NCBI RefSeq assembly: GCF_945956895.1
Contig: NZ_CAMFJF010000007.1
Span: 1 to 64,000 of the forward strand
Reading direction: 5' to 3'
Length of the DNA stretch: 64,000 nucleotides
Source: an uncultured Allobosea sp.
Lineage (GTDB): Bacteria; Pseudomonadota; Alphaproteobacteria; Rhizobiales; Beijerinckiaceae
Shown: positions 52,070 to 61,241 of the stretch, one piece after another
Numbering within the stretch: position 1 is the stretch's first letter
Layout of the letters: every line of letters begins with the position of its first letter
The notes under the pieces: generated by a model
What the model was told of the DNA's origin: nothing
The model's input: the letters and a program-made list of their open reading frames with translations, nothing else
Databases searched by the model: none
Position numbers and translations under genes: made by a program

Positions 52070-52679
52070 GATGCGTCCCTTTCACAGATGGTACGTTCCG
52101 ACTCCTTTTGACGCGCGGAGTCAACAGCAGCCGTGCACCGCCTGCCCGAACCGGCGCAGGCGCCCTCGGCTCAGCTCGGCGGAATCTCCTCTTCATCGGC
52201 TGGATAGATGCTGCGGAGCCTCGCGAATGGGTTTCTCCCGAAAGAAGGGAGCGCGATGGCGCATCTGCCTACCGTAACCGCGAACTTTGAAAGGCTGTTT
52301 CATTGACCGGGAGACGTCCGGCGGAAAGAATAAGCAGTATCGAGCGGTGTTCGCATCACTCTTTCGCGGGATTTGCTGGAGCAGCTTGCACCGCGTCAAC
52401 AATGCTAAAAGCACCACGACGAAATCGTGGGCTCCGCGACACGGAGACACGTCGGTGACGACATGCACGACTTCATCCAATCCTGTCCAGACGCTTGGGC
52501 GCCGATGTTCCTGACAGGATGTCGGGCGCCCTGAGCGTCTGAATTCTTTTCATTGCAACGCTGCCACGACGCCGGCCCTGCCGGCGGTGGAGGGCGCTTA
52601 TCCCGCGTTCACCGCCGGCATCGCCATCGAGCGGCCTGCCGCCCCTCACGAATCCGAACGGCCTGCTCCAGAGGTTTCC
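52070..52679. other. 610-base gap without a convincing gene
   Basis: Lies between the DUF6522-like gene (leftward) and the flavin reductase (rightward). Frames in it lack start signals and look unlike neighbours. Notable are AT-richer parts (about 52290-52420 and 52530-52560) and a 6-bp hairpin CCACGA-CGAAA-TCGTGG at 52414-52430. It probably holds the promoter of the oxidoreductase operon; I recognise no riboswitch. Confidence 0.55.
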
Positions 52680-53276
52680 ATGGCGATCCTGTCTCTTGCC
52701 CCCTCGCTTCCGACCCGCGCCCCGACCGGCCCGGCCCCGCACGCAATCCCGACGACGAACGGCGATTTCCGCACGGCGTTGCGTCATCTCGCGGGTGGCG
52801 TTTCCGTGATCACGACCGGGCGCGGCGAGGATCGCACCGGCCTGACCGTGACCTCGCTCTCCTCGCTCTCGGCCGAGCCGCCGGCCGTGATGTTCGGCCT
52901 CAACCTCTCCTCCTCGACCTACCCCGTCCTCGCGCGCCATCGCAGCTTCGGCGTGAACTTCCTCACTGCCTCGCAGAAGCAGGTCGCGGACCGCTTCGCC
53001 GGGCGCGGCGGCGAGAAGGGCCCGGCCCGCTATGCCGAGGCGGAGTGGCGCGAGGGACCGAGCGGAGCACCGCTACTGCAAGGCGCGCTCGCCGCACTCG
53101 ATTGCGAACTGGAGGAGCTGATCGAGCGCCACTCGCACGCCATCGTCATCGGTCGGGTGCGCGAGATCCGGCTCGGCGGCAGCGACGCCGCCCTCCTCTA
53201 CTGGCGCGGCGATTACGAGCGGCTCGGCTGGATGGCCGAGGAGGCAGCGACCGCCCTCGGCCTCCGCTCCGCCTGA
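52680..53276 (+). CDS. Flavin reductase (DIM6/NTAB family)
   Basis: Supplies reduced FMN to two-component monooxygenases, here probably those encoded next. The start at 52680 (MAILSLAPSLPTRAPTG) is preceded by AGAGGTTTCC. The 198-residue protein has the family pattern FRTALRHLAGGVSVITTGRG, TSLSSLSAEPPAVMFGLNLS, FGVNFLTASQKQVADRFAG and an alpha-beta end. NAD(P)H or flavin preference cannot be read. It opens the operon for the two luciferase-like enzymes, a GNAT enzyme and an amino-acid transporter. Confidence 0.93.
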   Translation: MAILSLAPSLPTRAPTGPAPHAIPTTNGDFRTALRHLAGGVSVITTGRGEDRTGLTVTSLSSLSAEPPAVMFGLNLSSSTYPVLARHRSFGVNFLTASQKQVADRFAGRGGEKGPARYAEAEWREGPSGAPLLQGALAALDCELEELIERHSHAIVIGRVREIRLGGSDAALLYWRGDYERLGWMAEEAATALGLRSA

Positions 53277-53299
53277 AATCTCCAACGGCAGCGGAACCC

Positions 53300-54304
53300 A
53301 TGACCTACGCACTGAGCCTTCTCGACAAGACCCCGCTCATCGAGGGCGAAACCGCCGGCGCGGCGCTCCAGCGCACGGTGAGCCTCGCCCAGGCAGCCGA
53401 GCGCCTCGGCTATCACCGCTTCTGGCTGGCCGAGCACCATGACTTCCCCGGCCTCGTCAGCCCGGCGCCGGAGGTGTTCGCCGCCTATCTGCTGGCGTGC
53501 ACGCAGCGCATCCGCATCGGCTCCGGCGGTGTCCTGCTGCCGCATTACAGCCCCTACAAGGTCGCGGAGACCTTCAACCTGCTGGCATCGCTCGCGCCCG
53601 GCCGCGTCGATCTCGGCATCGGCAAGGCACCAGGCGGCCTGCCGCTCTCGACCAAGGCCCTGCGCGTGCTGCACGATCCCGCGCGCGCTCCATCGTTCGA
53701 GGCCCTGCTGGACGAGCTCGACGGCTTCCTCGCTCCGCCTGTCGCCACAGTCGGTCCGCAGGACAAGGCTCGCGCGCTCCCGGTTCCGCCCGTGACGCCG
53801 GAGCGCTTCCTGCTCGGCGCGAGCCCGGACAGCGCCCGGCAGGCCGGCGAGCGCGGCTGGCACTTCGTCTTCGCCGGCCACCACAACGGCGATCCCAAGG
53901 CGATCGAGGTCAGTCTTGAAGCGTATGCCAAGGCCGGCGGAACCGCCCCGCTCCTGCTCGCCGTCGCAGCCTTTGCCGCTGAGACGACCGAAGAGGCGCT
54001 GAACCTGACGGAAAACCATCGCGTCGTCCGCCTCACCCTCGACAACGGCCAGAACCTCAATCTCGGCAGCGAGGAACAGGCCGCCGAATATGCCCGCCAG
54101 GCCGGCGCCGCCTCCTACAGCACCGAGATCCGCAAGCCGCATATCCTCGCCGGCACGCCCGAGCAGGTCCGGCGCGAGCTTGACGCCCTGCATGCCCGCT
54201 TCGGCATCGCCGAATTCGTCATCGACACGCCGACGGCCTTGACCAGCCGGCGCCTCGCTTCCCTCACGCTGCTCGCCGGCGAAAGGCCGGCGCTGGCGGC
54301 CTGA
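53300..54304 (+). CDS. LLM-class flavin-dependent oxidoreductase (MsnO8/YtmO-like)
   Basis: A bacterial-luciferase-fold enzyme of 334 residues. The N-terminus (ALSLLDKTPLIEGETAGAAL) and the motif RLGYHRFWLAEHHDFPGLVS fit the MsnO8/YtmO subfamily. GRVDLGIGKAPGGLPL and the C-terminal AGTPEQVRRELDALHARFG are also typical. In Bacillus, YtmO (CmoO) is part of S-alkylcysteine salvage. The ATG at 53300 was preferred because upstream codons of the frame run through the reductase gene in another frame. It follows that gene by 23 bases. Confidence 0.9.
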   Translation: MTYALSLLDKTPLIEGETAGAALQRTVSLAQAAERLGYHRFWLAEHHDFPGLVSPAPEVFAAYLLACTQRIRIGSGGVLLPHYSPYKVAETFNLLASLAPGRVDLGIGKAPGGLPLSTKALRVLHDPARAPSFEALLDELDGFLAPPVATVGPQDKARALPVPPVTPERFLLGASPDSARQAGERGWHFVFAGHHNGDPKAIEVSLEAYAKAGGTAPLLLAVAAFAAETTEEALNLTENHRVVRLTLDNGQNLNLGSEEQAAEYARQAGAASYSTEIRKPHILAGTPEQVRRELDALHARFGIAEFVIDTPTALTSRRLASLTLLAGERPALAA

Positions 54305-54330
54305 TCCTCTCCGTCGAAAGGACTGATCCC

Positions 54331-55674
54331 ATGTCCCGCACCCGCCTCACCTTCGGCCTTATGCTCCAGGGCGCCGGCAGCCACATGAACGCCTGGCGCC
54401 ACCCGAGCAACCCGGCCGATGCCAGCGTCAATCTCGACTTCTTCATCCGCAACGCCCGCAAGGCCGAGGAGAACGGCATCGCCTTCGCCTTCGTGGCCGA
54501 CGGGCTCTACATCAACGAGAAGTCGATCCCGCATTTCCTCAACCGCTTCGAGCCGCTGACCATCCTCTCGGCTCTGGCAACGGTGACGACGAAGCTCGGC
54601 CTCGTCGGCACGGTCTCGACCTCCTATAGCGATCCCTACACGATCGCCCGGCAATTCGCTTCGCTCGACCTGATCAGCGGCGGCCGCGCGGGCTGGAACG
54701 CGGTGACCTCGCCGCTGGAGGGCTCCGGCCGCAACTACAGCCGCCCGCATCCGGAGCATTCCCTGCGCTACGAGATCGCGCAGGAATATCTCGACGTCGC
54801 CAAGGGCCTCTGGGATTCCTGGGATGACGATGCCTTTATCCGCGACCGCGAGGCCAGCCGCTTCTTCGACCGCGACAAGCTGCACACGCTGAACCACAAG
54901 GGCCGCTTCTTCCAGGTCGAGGGACCGCTCAACATCCAGCGTTCGCCGCAGGGCCAGCCGGTGCTGTTCCAGGCCGGCGCCTCGGAATCCGGCATCGGGC
55001 TCGCCGGCCGCCATGCCGACGCGGTCTTCGCCAACCATGTCCCGCTGGAGGAGGCGCAGGCGCTCTACCGCGCGATCAAGACCAGCGCCGTCGCCCATGG
55101 CCGCAGCGCAGACGACGTAAAACTCTTCCCCGGTGCCGGGCCGATTGTCGGCCGCACCGCCGCCGAAGCGGAGGAGAAGTATCAGGCGATCCGCAATCTC
55201 GTCTCGATCGAGGATGCGCTCGCCTATATCGGCCGCTATTTCGACCATCACGACTTCACCGCCTATCCGCTGGACGCGCCCTTCCCGGAGCTCGGCGAGA
55301 TCGGCAAGAACAGCTTCCGCTCGACGACCGACCGCATCAAGCGCAACGCCGTCCTGAAGCGCCAGACCCTTCGCGAAGCGGCACTCGAGGCCGCGACGCC
55401 GCGCACCGACCTGGTCGGCTCGGCCGAGGAGATCGCCGGCAGGCTGATCGAGCGCGTCGAGGCGCAGGCCGCCGACGGCTTCGTGCTCGGCTTCCCGGTG
55501 ATCGGCCAGGGTCTCGACGATTTCGTCGAGCTGGTGATCCCGGTGCTGGAGGAGCGCGGCGTCTACGACCGCACCCTGCCCGGCCAGACCTTGCGCGACC
55601 ATCTCGGCCTGCCCCGCCGCGAGAGCCGCTACGCGACCACACCGGACACCGCCCCGGCCCGCCGCGCGAGCTGA
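54331..55674 (+). CDS. FMN-dependent monooxygenase, NtaA/SnaA/DszA family
   Basis: A 447-residue luciferase-like monooxygenase that uses reduced FMN and oxygen. Hallmarks are NAWRHPSNPADASVNLDFFI, the segment ERLAE-like KAEENGIAFAFVADGLYINE, DLISGGRAGWNAVTSPLEGS and QAGASESGIGLAGRHADAVF. Characterised relatives cleave C-N bonds (NTA) or C-S bonds (DszA, DmoA, CmoJ, YxeK). Neighbouring GNAT and amino-acid transporter genes favour the C-S cleaving YxeK/CmoJ role on N-acetyl-S-alkylcysteine. It is 26 bases behind the first LLM gene. Confidence 0.92.
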   Translation: MSRTRLTFGLMLQGAGSHMNAWRHPSNPADASVNLDFFIRNARKAEENGIAFAFVADGLYINEKSIPHFLNRFEPLTILSALATVTTKLGLVGTVSTSYSDPYTIARQFASLDLISGGRAGWNAVTSPLEGSGRNYSRPHPEHSLRYEIAQEYLDVAKGLWDSWDDDAFIRDREASRFFDRDKLHTLNHKGRFFQVEGPLNIQRSPQGQPVLFQAGASESGIGLAGRHADAVFANHVPLEEAQALYRAIKTSAVAHGRSADDVKLFPGAGPIVGRTAAEAEEKYQAIRNLVSIEDALAYIGRYFDHHDFTAYPLDAPFPELGEIGKNSFRSTTDRIKRNAVLKRQTLREAALEAATPRTDLVGSAEEIAGRLIERVEAQAADGFVLGFPVIGQGLDDFVELVIPVLEERGVYDRTLPGQTLRDHLGLPRRESRYATTPDTAPARRAS

Positions 55675-55714
55675 GCCCGCGCCCCGCCATCCCGATACGG
55701 AAAGGCTCGATCCC

Positions 55715-56251
55715 ATGGCCGATGAATTCTTCTACACCACCCCGCTCCATCCGCTCGCCCAGCCCCTGGTCGAGCAGCTCACCTGGGAATATGCCACGCG
55801 TTACGGCAGCCAGTTCGGCGAGCCGCCCGGCGCCGAGATGAGCCGCTATCCGGCCGAGCTCTTCGCTCCGCCGGACGGCAATTTCGTACTGCTGCTGCGC
55901 GACGGCCGGCCCATCGCGGGCGGCGCCTTCAAGCGCTACGACGAACGCACGGCCGAGATGAAGCGGATCTGGACCCATAGCGATTTCCGCCGTCAGGGTC
56001 TGGCCCGGCGCATCGTTGCCGAGGTCGAAGCGCAAGCCATCCGGCAGGGTTACGGCAAGATCTACCTGACCACCGGCTTCCGCCAGCCCGAGGCCAAGGG
56101 GCTCTATCTGGAGACCGGCTACACCCCGCTCTTCGACGTCTCGGCCGATCCCGCGTTCTACCGGAAGCTGCCCTTCGAGAAGGAGCTGGTCGCCATCCCA
56201 GCTTCTGCGGTCCGGCCGCCTGACGGTCACGCCGCGCGCAGCGCCGCCTGA
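55715..56251 (+). CDS. GNAT N-acetyltransferase
   Basis: A 178-residue acetyltransferase. The acetyl-CoA loop is FRRQGLARRIVAEVEAQAIR, preceded by EMKRIWTH and followed by GLYLETGYTPLFD. The likely partner of the flanking flavin monooxygenases: in Bacillus, SnaA/YtmI and YxeL acetylate S-alkylcysteines before oxidation. SD GGAAAGG is upstream. It lies 40 bases behind the NtaA-family gene and 40 before the transporter. Confidence 0.9.
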   Translation: MADEFFYTTPLHPLAQPLVEQLTWEYATRYGSQFGEPPGAEMSRYPAELFAPPDGNFVLLLRDGRPIAGGAFKRYDERTAEMKRIWTHSDFRRQGLARRIVAEVEAQAIRQGYGKIYLTTGFRQPEAKGLYLETGYTPLFDVSADPAFYRKLPFEKELVAIPASAVRPPDGHAARSAA

Positions 56252-56291
56252 CGGGCCGCTTCTCCCTTTCCCATAACAAGAAGAGCCAACC

Positions 56292-58094
56292 ATGACCCTC
56301 GCCAGCGACTTCGCGGGCTTGCCCTCGCACGCCCAGAATCCAGCGCCGCACCGCGATTTCAGCCGCTATCGCATCGTCCCTGCGCGCTATCCCGGGCGGA
56401 CCATCGGCACGGTCTTTGCAGCCGTCGTGATCTTCGCGATCGTGAACTCGGTGCTCTCCAATCCGCGCTGGGGCTGGGACGTCTTCGCCGAGTGGTTCTT
56501 TGCCGAACCCGTGCTGGTCGGGCTCGGCCGCACGCTGTTCCTGACGCTACTCGGCACAGTCTTCGGCTTCCTGTTCGGAACCTTGCTGGCGCTGGCGCGG
56601 GTCTCCGGCTCGCCGCTGCTCGCCTCGCTGTCCTGGGGCTATGTCTGGCTGTTCCGCTCGATCCCGCTGATCGTGCTGCTGCTGATCCTGAACAATCTCG
56701 GCTATCTCTACAGCACGATCTGGCTCGGCATTCCCTTCACCGATATCGGCTTCGGCAACTGGTCGACCACGCAGCTCATCACGCCCTTCTTTGCGGCCGT
56801 GCTGGGTCTCACCCTCAATGCCGCGGCCTTCTCATCCGAGATCGTGCGCGGCGGCATCCTCGCCGTCGACCAGGGCCAGCACGAGGCCGCCGCTGCGCTC
56901 GGCCTGCCGAAGCATCGTCAGGTCTCGCGGATCGTGCTGCCGCAGGCGATGCGCTCGATCCTGCCGACCGCCTTCAACGAGATCATCAGCCTCGCGAAGG
57001 GTACGAGCCAAGTCTACATCCTCGCCCTGCCGGAGCTGTTCTACACGATCCAGGTCATCTACCGGCGTAATCTCGAGGTGATCCCGCTGCTGATGGTGGC
57101 AACGGTCTGGTACCTCGTCATCCTCAGCGTCCTCTCCTTCTTCCAGCGCCATATCGAGCGCCACTATGCCCGCGGCGCCCTGCGCAACCCGCCGCCGTCA
57201 GCGATCGACACGGCCATGCGCTGGCTCGGCCGGAACCACGTCGCCCCGGCGACCGCCGGCGCCGGCTTCACCGCCCCAGCGCAGGCCCCTGCCACGCCGC
57301 GCACGGCCTCGCTCGCCACGCTCTCCCCGCGCAGCGGCGGCGAGATCCGGATCAGCCATGTCTCGAAGAGCTTCGGCCCGCTCAGGGTGCTCGACGATGT
57401 CAGCCTGTCGCTGCGCCCCGGCAGCGTCACCGCGATCATCGGCCAATCCGGCTCGGGCAAGTCGACCCTGCTGCGCTCGATCAACCATCTGGAACGCGTC
57501 GACGAGGGCTTCATCGCCATCGACGGCGAGCTGATCGGCTACCGGCAGGACGGCGAGACGCTCTACGAACTGAAGGAGAAGGACATCCTGGCCCGGCGCG
57601 TCGATGTCGGCATGGTCTTCCAGAACTTCAATCTCTTCCCGCACCTGACCGCGATCGAGAACATCGCCGAGGCGCCGGTGACCGTGCGCGGCCTCTCCCG
57701 CGAGCAGGCCCTGGCGGAGGCGCAGGAACTGCTCACCCGCGTCGGCCTCGCCGAGAAGGCGAACGCCCATCCGCGCCAGCTCTCCGGCGGCCAGCAGCAG
57801 CGTGTCGCCATCGCCCGGGCGCTCGCCCTCAAGCCGAAAGTCCTGCTCTTCGACGAGCCGACCTCGGCGCTCGATCCCGAACTCGTCGGCGAAGTCCTCG
57901 ACGTCATCCAGGAACTCGCCCGCTCCGGCACGACGCTGGTCATCGTCACCCATGAGATCGGCTTCGCCCGCGAGGTCGCCGACCAGGTCGTCTTCATGGA
58001 GGCCGGCCGCATCGTCGAGAGCGGCGCGCCGGCCGATGTCCTCGGCAACCCCAGCCACACCCGCACCCGCGAATTCCTCGCCAAGGTGCTCTGA
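56292..58094 (+). CDS. Polar amino acid ABC transporter: permease fused to ATP-binding protein
   Basis: A 600-residue single-chain importer component. Residues ~35-300 are a HisM/GlnP-type permease ([20 protein letters not shown], and coupling loop [20 protein letters not shown]). From ~350 follows a HisP/GlnQ-type ATPase: Walker [14 protein letters not shown] (~384), signature [15 protein letters not shown] (~497), Walker [14 protein letters not shown] and the switch His in [11 protein letters not shown]. One such gene suffices for a homodimeric transporter with the binding protein that follows. A cystine or S-alkylcysteine substrate is inferred from context. Confidence 0.95.
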   Translation: MTLASDFAGLPSHAQNPAPHRDFSRYRIVPARYPGRTIGTVFAAVVIFAIVNSVLSNPRWGWDVFAEWFFAEPVLVGLGRTLFLTLLGTVFGFLFGTLLALARVSGSPLLASLSWGYVWLFRSIPLIVLLLILNNLGYLYSTIWLGIPFTDIGFGNWSTTQLITPFFAAVLGLTLNAAAFSSEIVRGGILAVDQGQHEAAAALGLPKHRQVSRIVLPQAMRSILPTAFNEIISLAKGTSQVYILALPELFYTIQVIYRRNLEVIPLLMVATVWYLVILSVLSFFQRHIERHYARGALRNPPPSAIDTAMRWLGRNHVAPATAGAGFTAPAQAPATPRTASLATLSPRSGGEIRISHVSKSFGPLRVLDDVSLSLRPGSVTAIIGQSGSGKSTLLRSINHLERVDEGFIAIDGELIGYRQDGETLYELKEKDILARRVDVGMVFQNFNLFPHLTAIENIAEAPVTVRGLSREQALAEAQELLTRVGLAEKANAHPRQLSGGQQQRVAIARALALKPKVLLFDEPTSALDPELVGEVLDVIQELARSGTTLVIVTHEIGFAREVADQVVFMEAGRIVESGAPADVLGNPSHTRTREFLAKVL

Positions 58095-58127
58095 CCCTCC
58101 CCGCCACGCTCCACAAGGAAACCGACC

Positions 58128-59060
58128 ATGATCACGCGTCGTAACTCGCTCAGCCTCCTCGCCGGCGCCGCCTCGGCGGCCATCCTCCCCGCCCGCGCCT
58201 TTGCCCAGCAGGGTATCGACCTCTCGCCCGAGCAGCCGGGCCGGCCCCGCGCGCAGATCGACGAGGCCGCGATCAAGCTTATTGCCAAGGACGCCAAATT
58301 CGCGAAGGACGGTGTCTTCACCGTCGCCAACAATACCGGCCGCTTCCCCTTCGGCGGCTATGCCAGCGACACGAAGACCATCATCGGTGCCGAACCCGAT
58401 ATCGCCCAACTCGTCGCCGACGCGCTCGGCCGCAAGCTGGAGATCGTCCCGACCGCCTGGGCCGACTGGCCGCTCGGCGTCGTCTCCGGCAAGTTCGACG
58501 CGGTGATCTCCAACGTCACCGTCACCGAGCAACGCAAGGAGAAGTTCGACTTCTCGACCTATCGCAAGGACCTGCTCGGCTTCTACGTGAAGAAGGACAA
58601 CGAGATCGTCATCCGCGAGCCGCGCGACGTCGCCGGCCTCAAGATCATCGTCGGCGCTGGCACGAACCAGGAGCAGATCCTGCTGCGCTGGAACGAGGCC
58701 AATCTCAAGGCCGGGCTGAAGCCGGTCGAGATCCAGTACTATGACGACGATGTCGTGCTCTACCTCGCGCTCGAATCCGGCCGCGCCGACGCCTATCTCG
58801 GCCCGAATGCCCTGCTGAGCTACAAGGCCGCGCGCGAGAACAAGACCCGGCTCGCCGGCAATTTCTCCGGCGGCTGGCCGATCCTCGCCGAGATCGCGGT
58901 GACGACCCGCAAGGGCGCCGGCCTCGCCGACGCCATCACTCAGGCGCTCAACACCCAAATCAGGAACGGGAACTACGCCAAGGTTCTGGCTCGCTGGAAC
59001 CTCTCGGCCGAGGCGATCGAGGAATCCCGCACCAATCCGCCCGGCCTGCCGAAAGCGTGA
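58128..59060 (+). CDS. Amino-acid-type ABC substrate-binding protein (SBP family 3)
   Basis: Periplasmic receptor for the fused transporter 33 bases upstream. It has a signal peptide with twin Arg ([20 protein letters not shown], cleavage near AFAQ), perhaps Tat-type. The 310 residues carry the family's features: [59 protein letters not shown] and FTGRADAYL-like [28 protein letters not shown] precedes the ATG. It ends the sulfur-salvage-like operon. Confidence 0.94.
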   Translation: MITRRNSLSLLAGAASAAILPARAFAQQGIDLSPEQPGRPRAQIDEAAIKLIAKDAKFAKDGVFTVANNTGRFPFGGYASDTKTIIGAEPDIAQLVADALGRKLEIVPTAWADWPLGVVSGKFDAVISNVTVTEQRKEKFDFSTYRKDLLGFYVKKDNEIVIREPRDVAGLKIIVGAGTNQEQILLRWNEANLKAGLKPVEIQYYDDDVVLYLALESGRADAYLGPNALLSYKAARENKTRLAGNFSGGWPILAEIAVTTRKGAGLADAITQALNTQIRNGNYAKVLARWNLSAEAIEESRTNPPGLPKA

Positions 59061-59097
59061 TGGCCGGGATCGGTCGCCGCTGGCGCGGGAGCAGGCC

Positions 59098-60108
59098 TCA
59101 CCGCTCCTCGATGGCGAGCACGGCGAAGCTCGCAAGCCAGTGCTCGCCCATGTAGTCGCCGGCAATATGCGGCAGCCCGGTTTCAAGATGCAGCCTTGCC
59201 GCGTCCGCGATGACCGGGCGCCGCGCATCCCACTCCGGCAGCGCCGCAGCCAGCGCGCTCCAGCACCAGGCGCGGCTGAGATTGAGCCCGTCGAGATGCG
59301 CGATCTTGCCGTCGGTCCGGTCCGTCACGGTCGCCGGCTTGAACAGGATCGCCGGCTCACGCTGCGCGATCCGCGGCAGGAAGCGTTCGAACCAGGGCAG
59401 GAAGCGCTCCGCCGGCAGCAGGCGGCGCATGCACTCCGCCTCGATCAGCGCCGAGGACTGGAAATCGTCGCCGCTCGGCTCGCCCCAGGCCGGGCAATCC
59501 TCATCCGCGCCATACCAGCGCAGGGCCGTCTCGCGCAGCAGGGTCAGGAAGGCGCCGTCGTCGGTCGCATCGGCATAATCGGCCGCCATCCGCAGGCCGA
59601 AAGCCGTGTTGAAATGTGTGCCGACCCGCACCGGATAGGTTGCGATCGGCAGGAAATCGCGGAAGCGCTGGGCGAAGGCCTCGGCGAGCGGCGCCAGCGC
59701 CCGGCCCCAGCGCCCGTCATCGAGCCCCTTCAGCTCGGACGCGAGCTTGAGCAGCCAGCCCCAGCCATAGGGCCGCTTGAAGCCGCGCGCCGTCGGCTGG
59801 GCGAGATAGGCGCATTCGACCGCGACCTTCTCCGGGACAAGCTGCGCATCGAACAGCGCGACGATATCGGCAGCCGCCTCCATCGTCGGATGGCGCCGCA
59901 GCAAACGCGCCAGCATCCAGTAGCTGTGCACACAGGAATGCCAGTCATAGCTGCCATAGAACACCGGATGCAGCTGGCTCGGCGTCTGCGCATCCTGCGG
60001 CCCGGCCAGCGTATGGTCCGGCTTGTTCGGGTATTCGCGGCGGACATGGCCGAGCGCGATCCGGGCAAAGCGCTGGGCGATCTCTTCGGTGAGCGTGGGA
60101 GTGGTCAT
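59098..60108 (-). CDS. DUF2891 family protein
   Basis: A 336-residue cytosolic protein starting MTTPTLTEEIAQRFARIALG. The segments FYGSYDWHSCVHSYWMLARL near residue 50, the GWLLKLASELKGLDDGRWG region and GDYMGEHWLASFAVLAIEER at the end match DUF2891 as I remember it. The (alpha/alpha) helical repeats and conserved Trp/His suggest a glycan- or hydrolase-like fold, but no function is established. It is convergent with the transporter operon and divergent from the aldolase gene. Confidence 0.85.
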   Translation of the reverse strand: MTTPTLTEEIAQRFARIALGHVRREYPNKPDHTLAGPQDAQTPSQLHPVFYGSYDWHSCVHSYWMLARLLRRHPTMEAAADIVALFDAQLVPEKVAVECAYLAQPTARGFKRPYGWGWLLKLASELKGLDDGRWGRALAPLAEAFAQRFRDFLPIATYPVRVGTHFNTAFGLRMAADYADATDDGAFLTLLRETALRWYGADEDCPAWGEPSGDDFQSSALIEAECMRRLLPAERFLPWFERFLPRIAQREPAILFKPATVTDRTDGKIAHLDGLNLSRAWCWSALAAALPEWDARRPVIADAARLHLETGLPHIAGDYMGEHWLASFAVLAIEER

Positions 60109-60310
60109 GAGCTGGTTGTCTCCGATGCCGCGCAGCCTATCAGCGATTCGGCTGTCGCGAAGCTTCGCTCGAAATCGAGGCTGCAACCCCGCCATCTCCT
60201 CCCGACGGGTCCCCTCGTCCACTCGTTATGATCTAACCGGATATGCGCGCTCCCGCATGCTGCGGTCGGCCGGGCAGCGCCGCCAATTCATTCGCCTGAG
60301 GGGAAACGCC

Positions 60311-61081
60311 GTGGATCTGCCCACTAACGCCTTCAAGGCCGCGCTGAAGCGCGGCGAGCTTCAGATCGGATTGTGGAGCAGTCTGTGCAGCCCGATCGTC
60401 TCCGAGATCATCAGCCAAAGCGGCTTCGACTGGATCCTGGTCGATACCGAGCACTCGCCCAATGAGCCGCCCGACGTTCTCGCCCAGTTGCAGGCCCTGA
60501 AGGGTGGCACCGCGACCCCGATCATCCGCCCGGCCTGGAATGATGCGGTGCTGCTCAAGCGCCTGCTCGATATCGGCGTGCAGGCCGTGCTCGTGCCCTT
60601 CGTCCAGAACGCCGAGGAGGCGCGCAAGGCCGTCGCCGCCTGCCGCTATCCGCCGGCCGGCATCCGCGGCATCACGACCAGCGGCCGCGGTAGTCATTAC
60701 GGGCGCGTGCCGGACTATCTCAAGCGCGCCGATGGTGAGATCTGCGTGCTGGTTCAGGTCGAGACCGGCGAGGCGCTCAGCCGGATCGAGGAGATCGCCT
60801 CGGTCGACGGCGTCGACGGCGTCTTCATCGGCCCGGCCGATCTCTCGGCCTCGCTCGGCCATATCGGCAATCCCGGTCATCCCGAGGTTCAGGCCGCGAT
60901 CCACGATGCGGTGAAGCGCCTGACCGCGATCGGCAAGCCGGCCGGCATCCTGACGCCGTCGGAGCCCGATGCGCGCCGCTACATCGAATGGGGCTATCGC
61001 TTCGTCGCGGTCGGCTCCGATCTCGGCCTCATGACCAAGCATGCCGACGCGCTGGCCAAGGCTTTCGCCGGGCAGCGCTGA
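60311..61081 (+). CDS. HpcH/HpaI aldolase / citrate lyase family protein
   Basis: A class II, metal-dependent aldolase for 2-keto-3-deoxy acids (HpaI, GarL and RhmA group). The GTG at 60311 follows the strong site GAGGGGAAACGCC; the longer frame upstream lacks support. The 256-residue protein has His in VDTEHSPNEPP, Arg in PIIRPAWND, the metal ligands Glu in VQVETGEAL and Asp in FIGPADLSASLG, and RGITTSGRGSHYGR. The aldol substrate is unknown; the nearby DHDPS-family gene suggests sugar-acid metabolism. Confidence 0.94.
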   Translation: MDLPTNAFKAALKRGELQIGLWSSLCSPIVSEIISQSGFDWILVDTEHSPNEPPDVLAQLQALKGGTATPIIRPAWNDAVLLKRLLDIGVQAVLVPFVQNAEEARKAVAACRYPPAGIRGITTSGRGSHYGRVPDYLKRADGEICVLVQVETGEALSRIEEIASVDGVDGVFIGPADLSASLGHIGNPGHPEVQAAIHDAVKRLTAIGKPAGILTPSEPDARRYIEWGYRFVAVGSDLGLMTKHADALAKAFAGQR

Positions 61082-61115
61082 CGATCCCGCTGGCAGGCCG
61101 GGTCATCGAGCTGAC

Positions 61116-61206
61116 CCGTCATTGCGAGGAGCAAAGCGACGAAGCAATCCAGGGGGACGTAGAGCTCTGCCGCCCCTGGATTGCTTCGCTACGCTCGCAA
61201 TGACGG
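61116..61206. repeat. Palindromic intergenic repeat (GTCATTGCGA family)
   Basis: Perfect 13-base ends CCGTCATTGCGAG (61116-61128) and CTCGCAATGACGG (61194-61206) enclose a second pair, GAAGCAATCCAGGGG (61141-61155) with CCCCTGGATTGCTTC (61173-61187). It lies between the convergent aldolase and Bug-receptor genes. Confidence 0.88.
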
Positions 61207-61241
61207 TGCGGACAACCCCTCCGAGCCGTCCACCCCGGCCC

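Noticed and set aside
52290..52560. SAM-type riboswitch upstream of the sulfur-related operon
   Set aside because: Position and operon content made it attractive, but I could not find the conserved pairing pattern of any known SAM riboswitch class; only one short hairpin is clear.
52553..53299. N-terminal extension of the first LLM oxidoreductase
   Set aside because: These codons run through the flavin reductase gene in a different frame. The LLM family start is at 53300.
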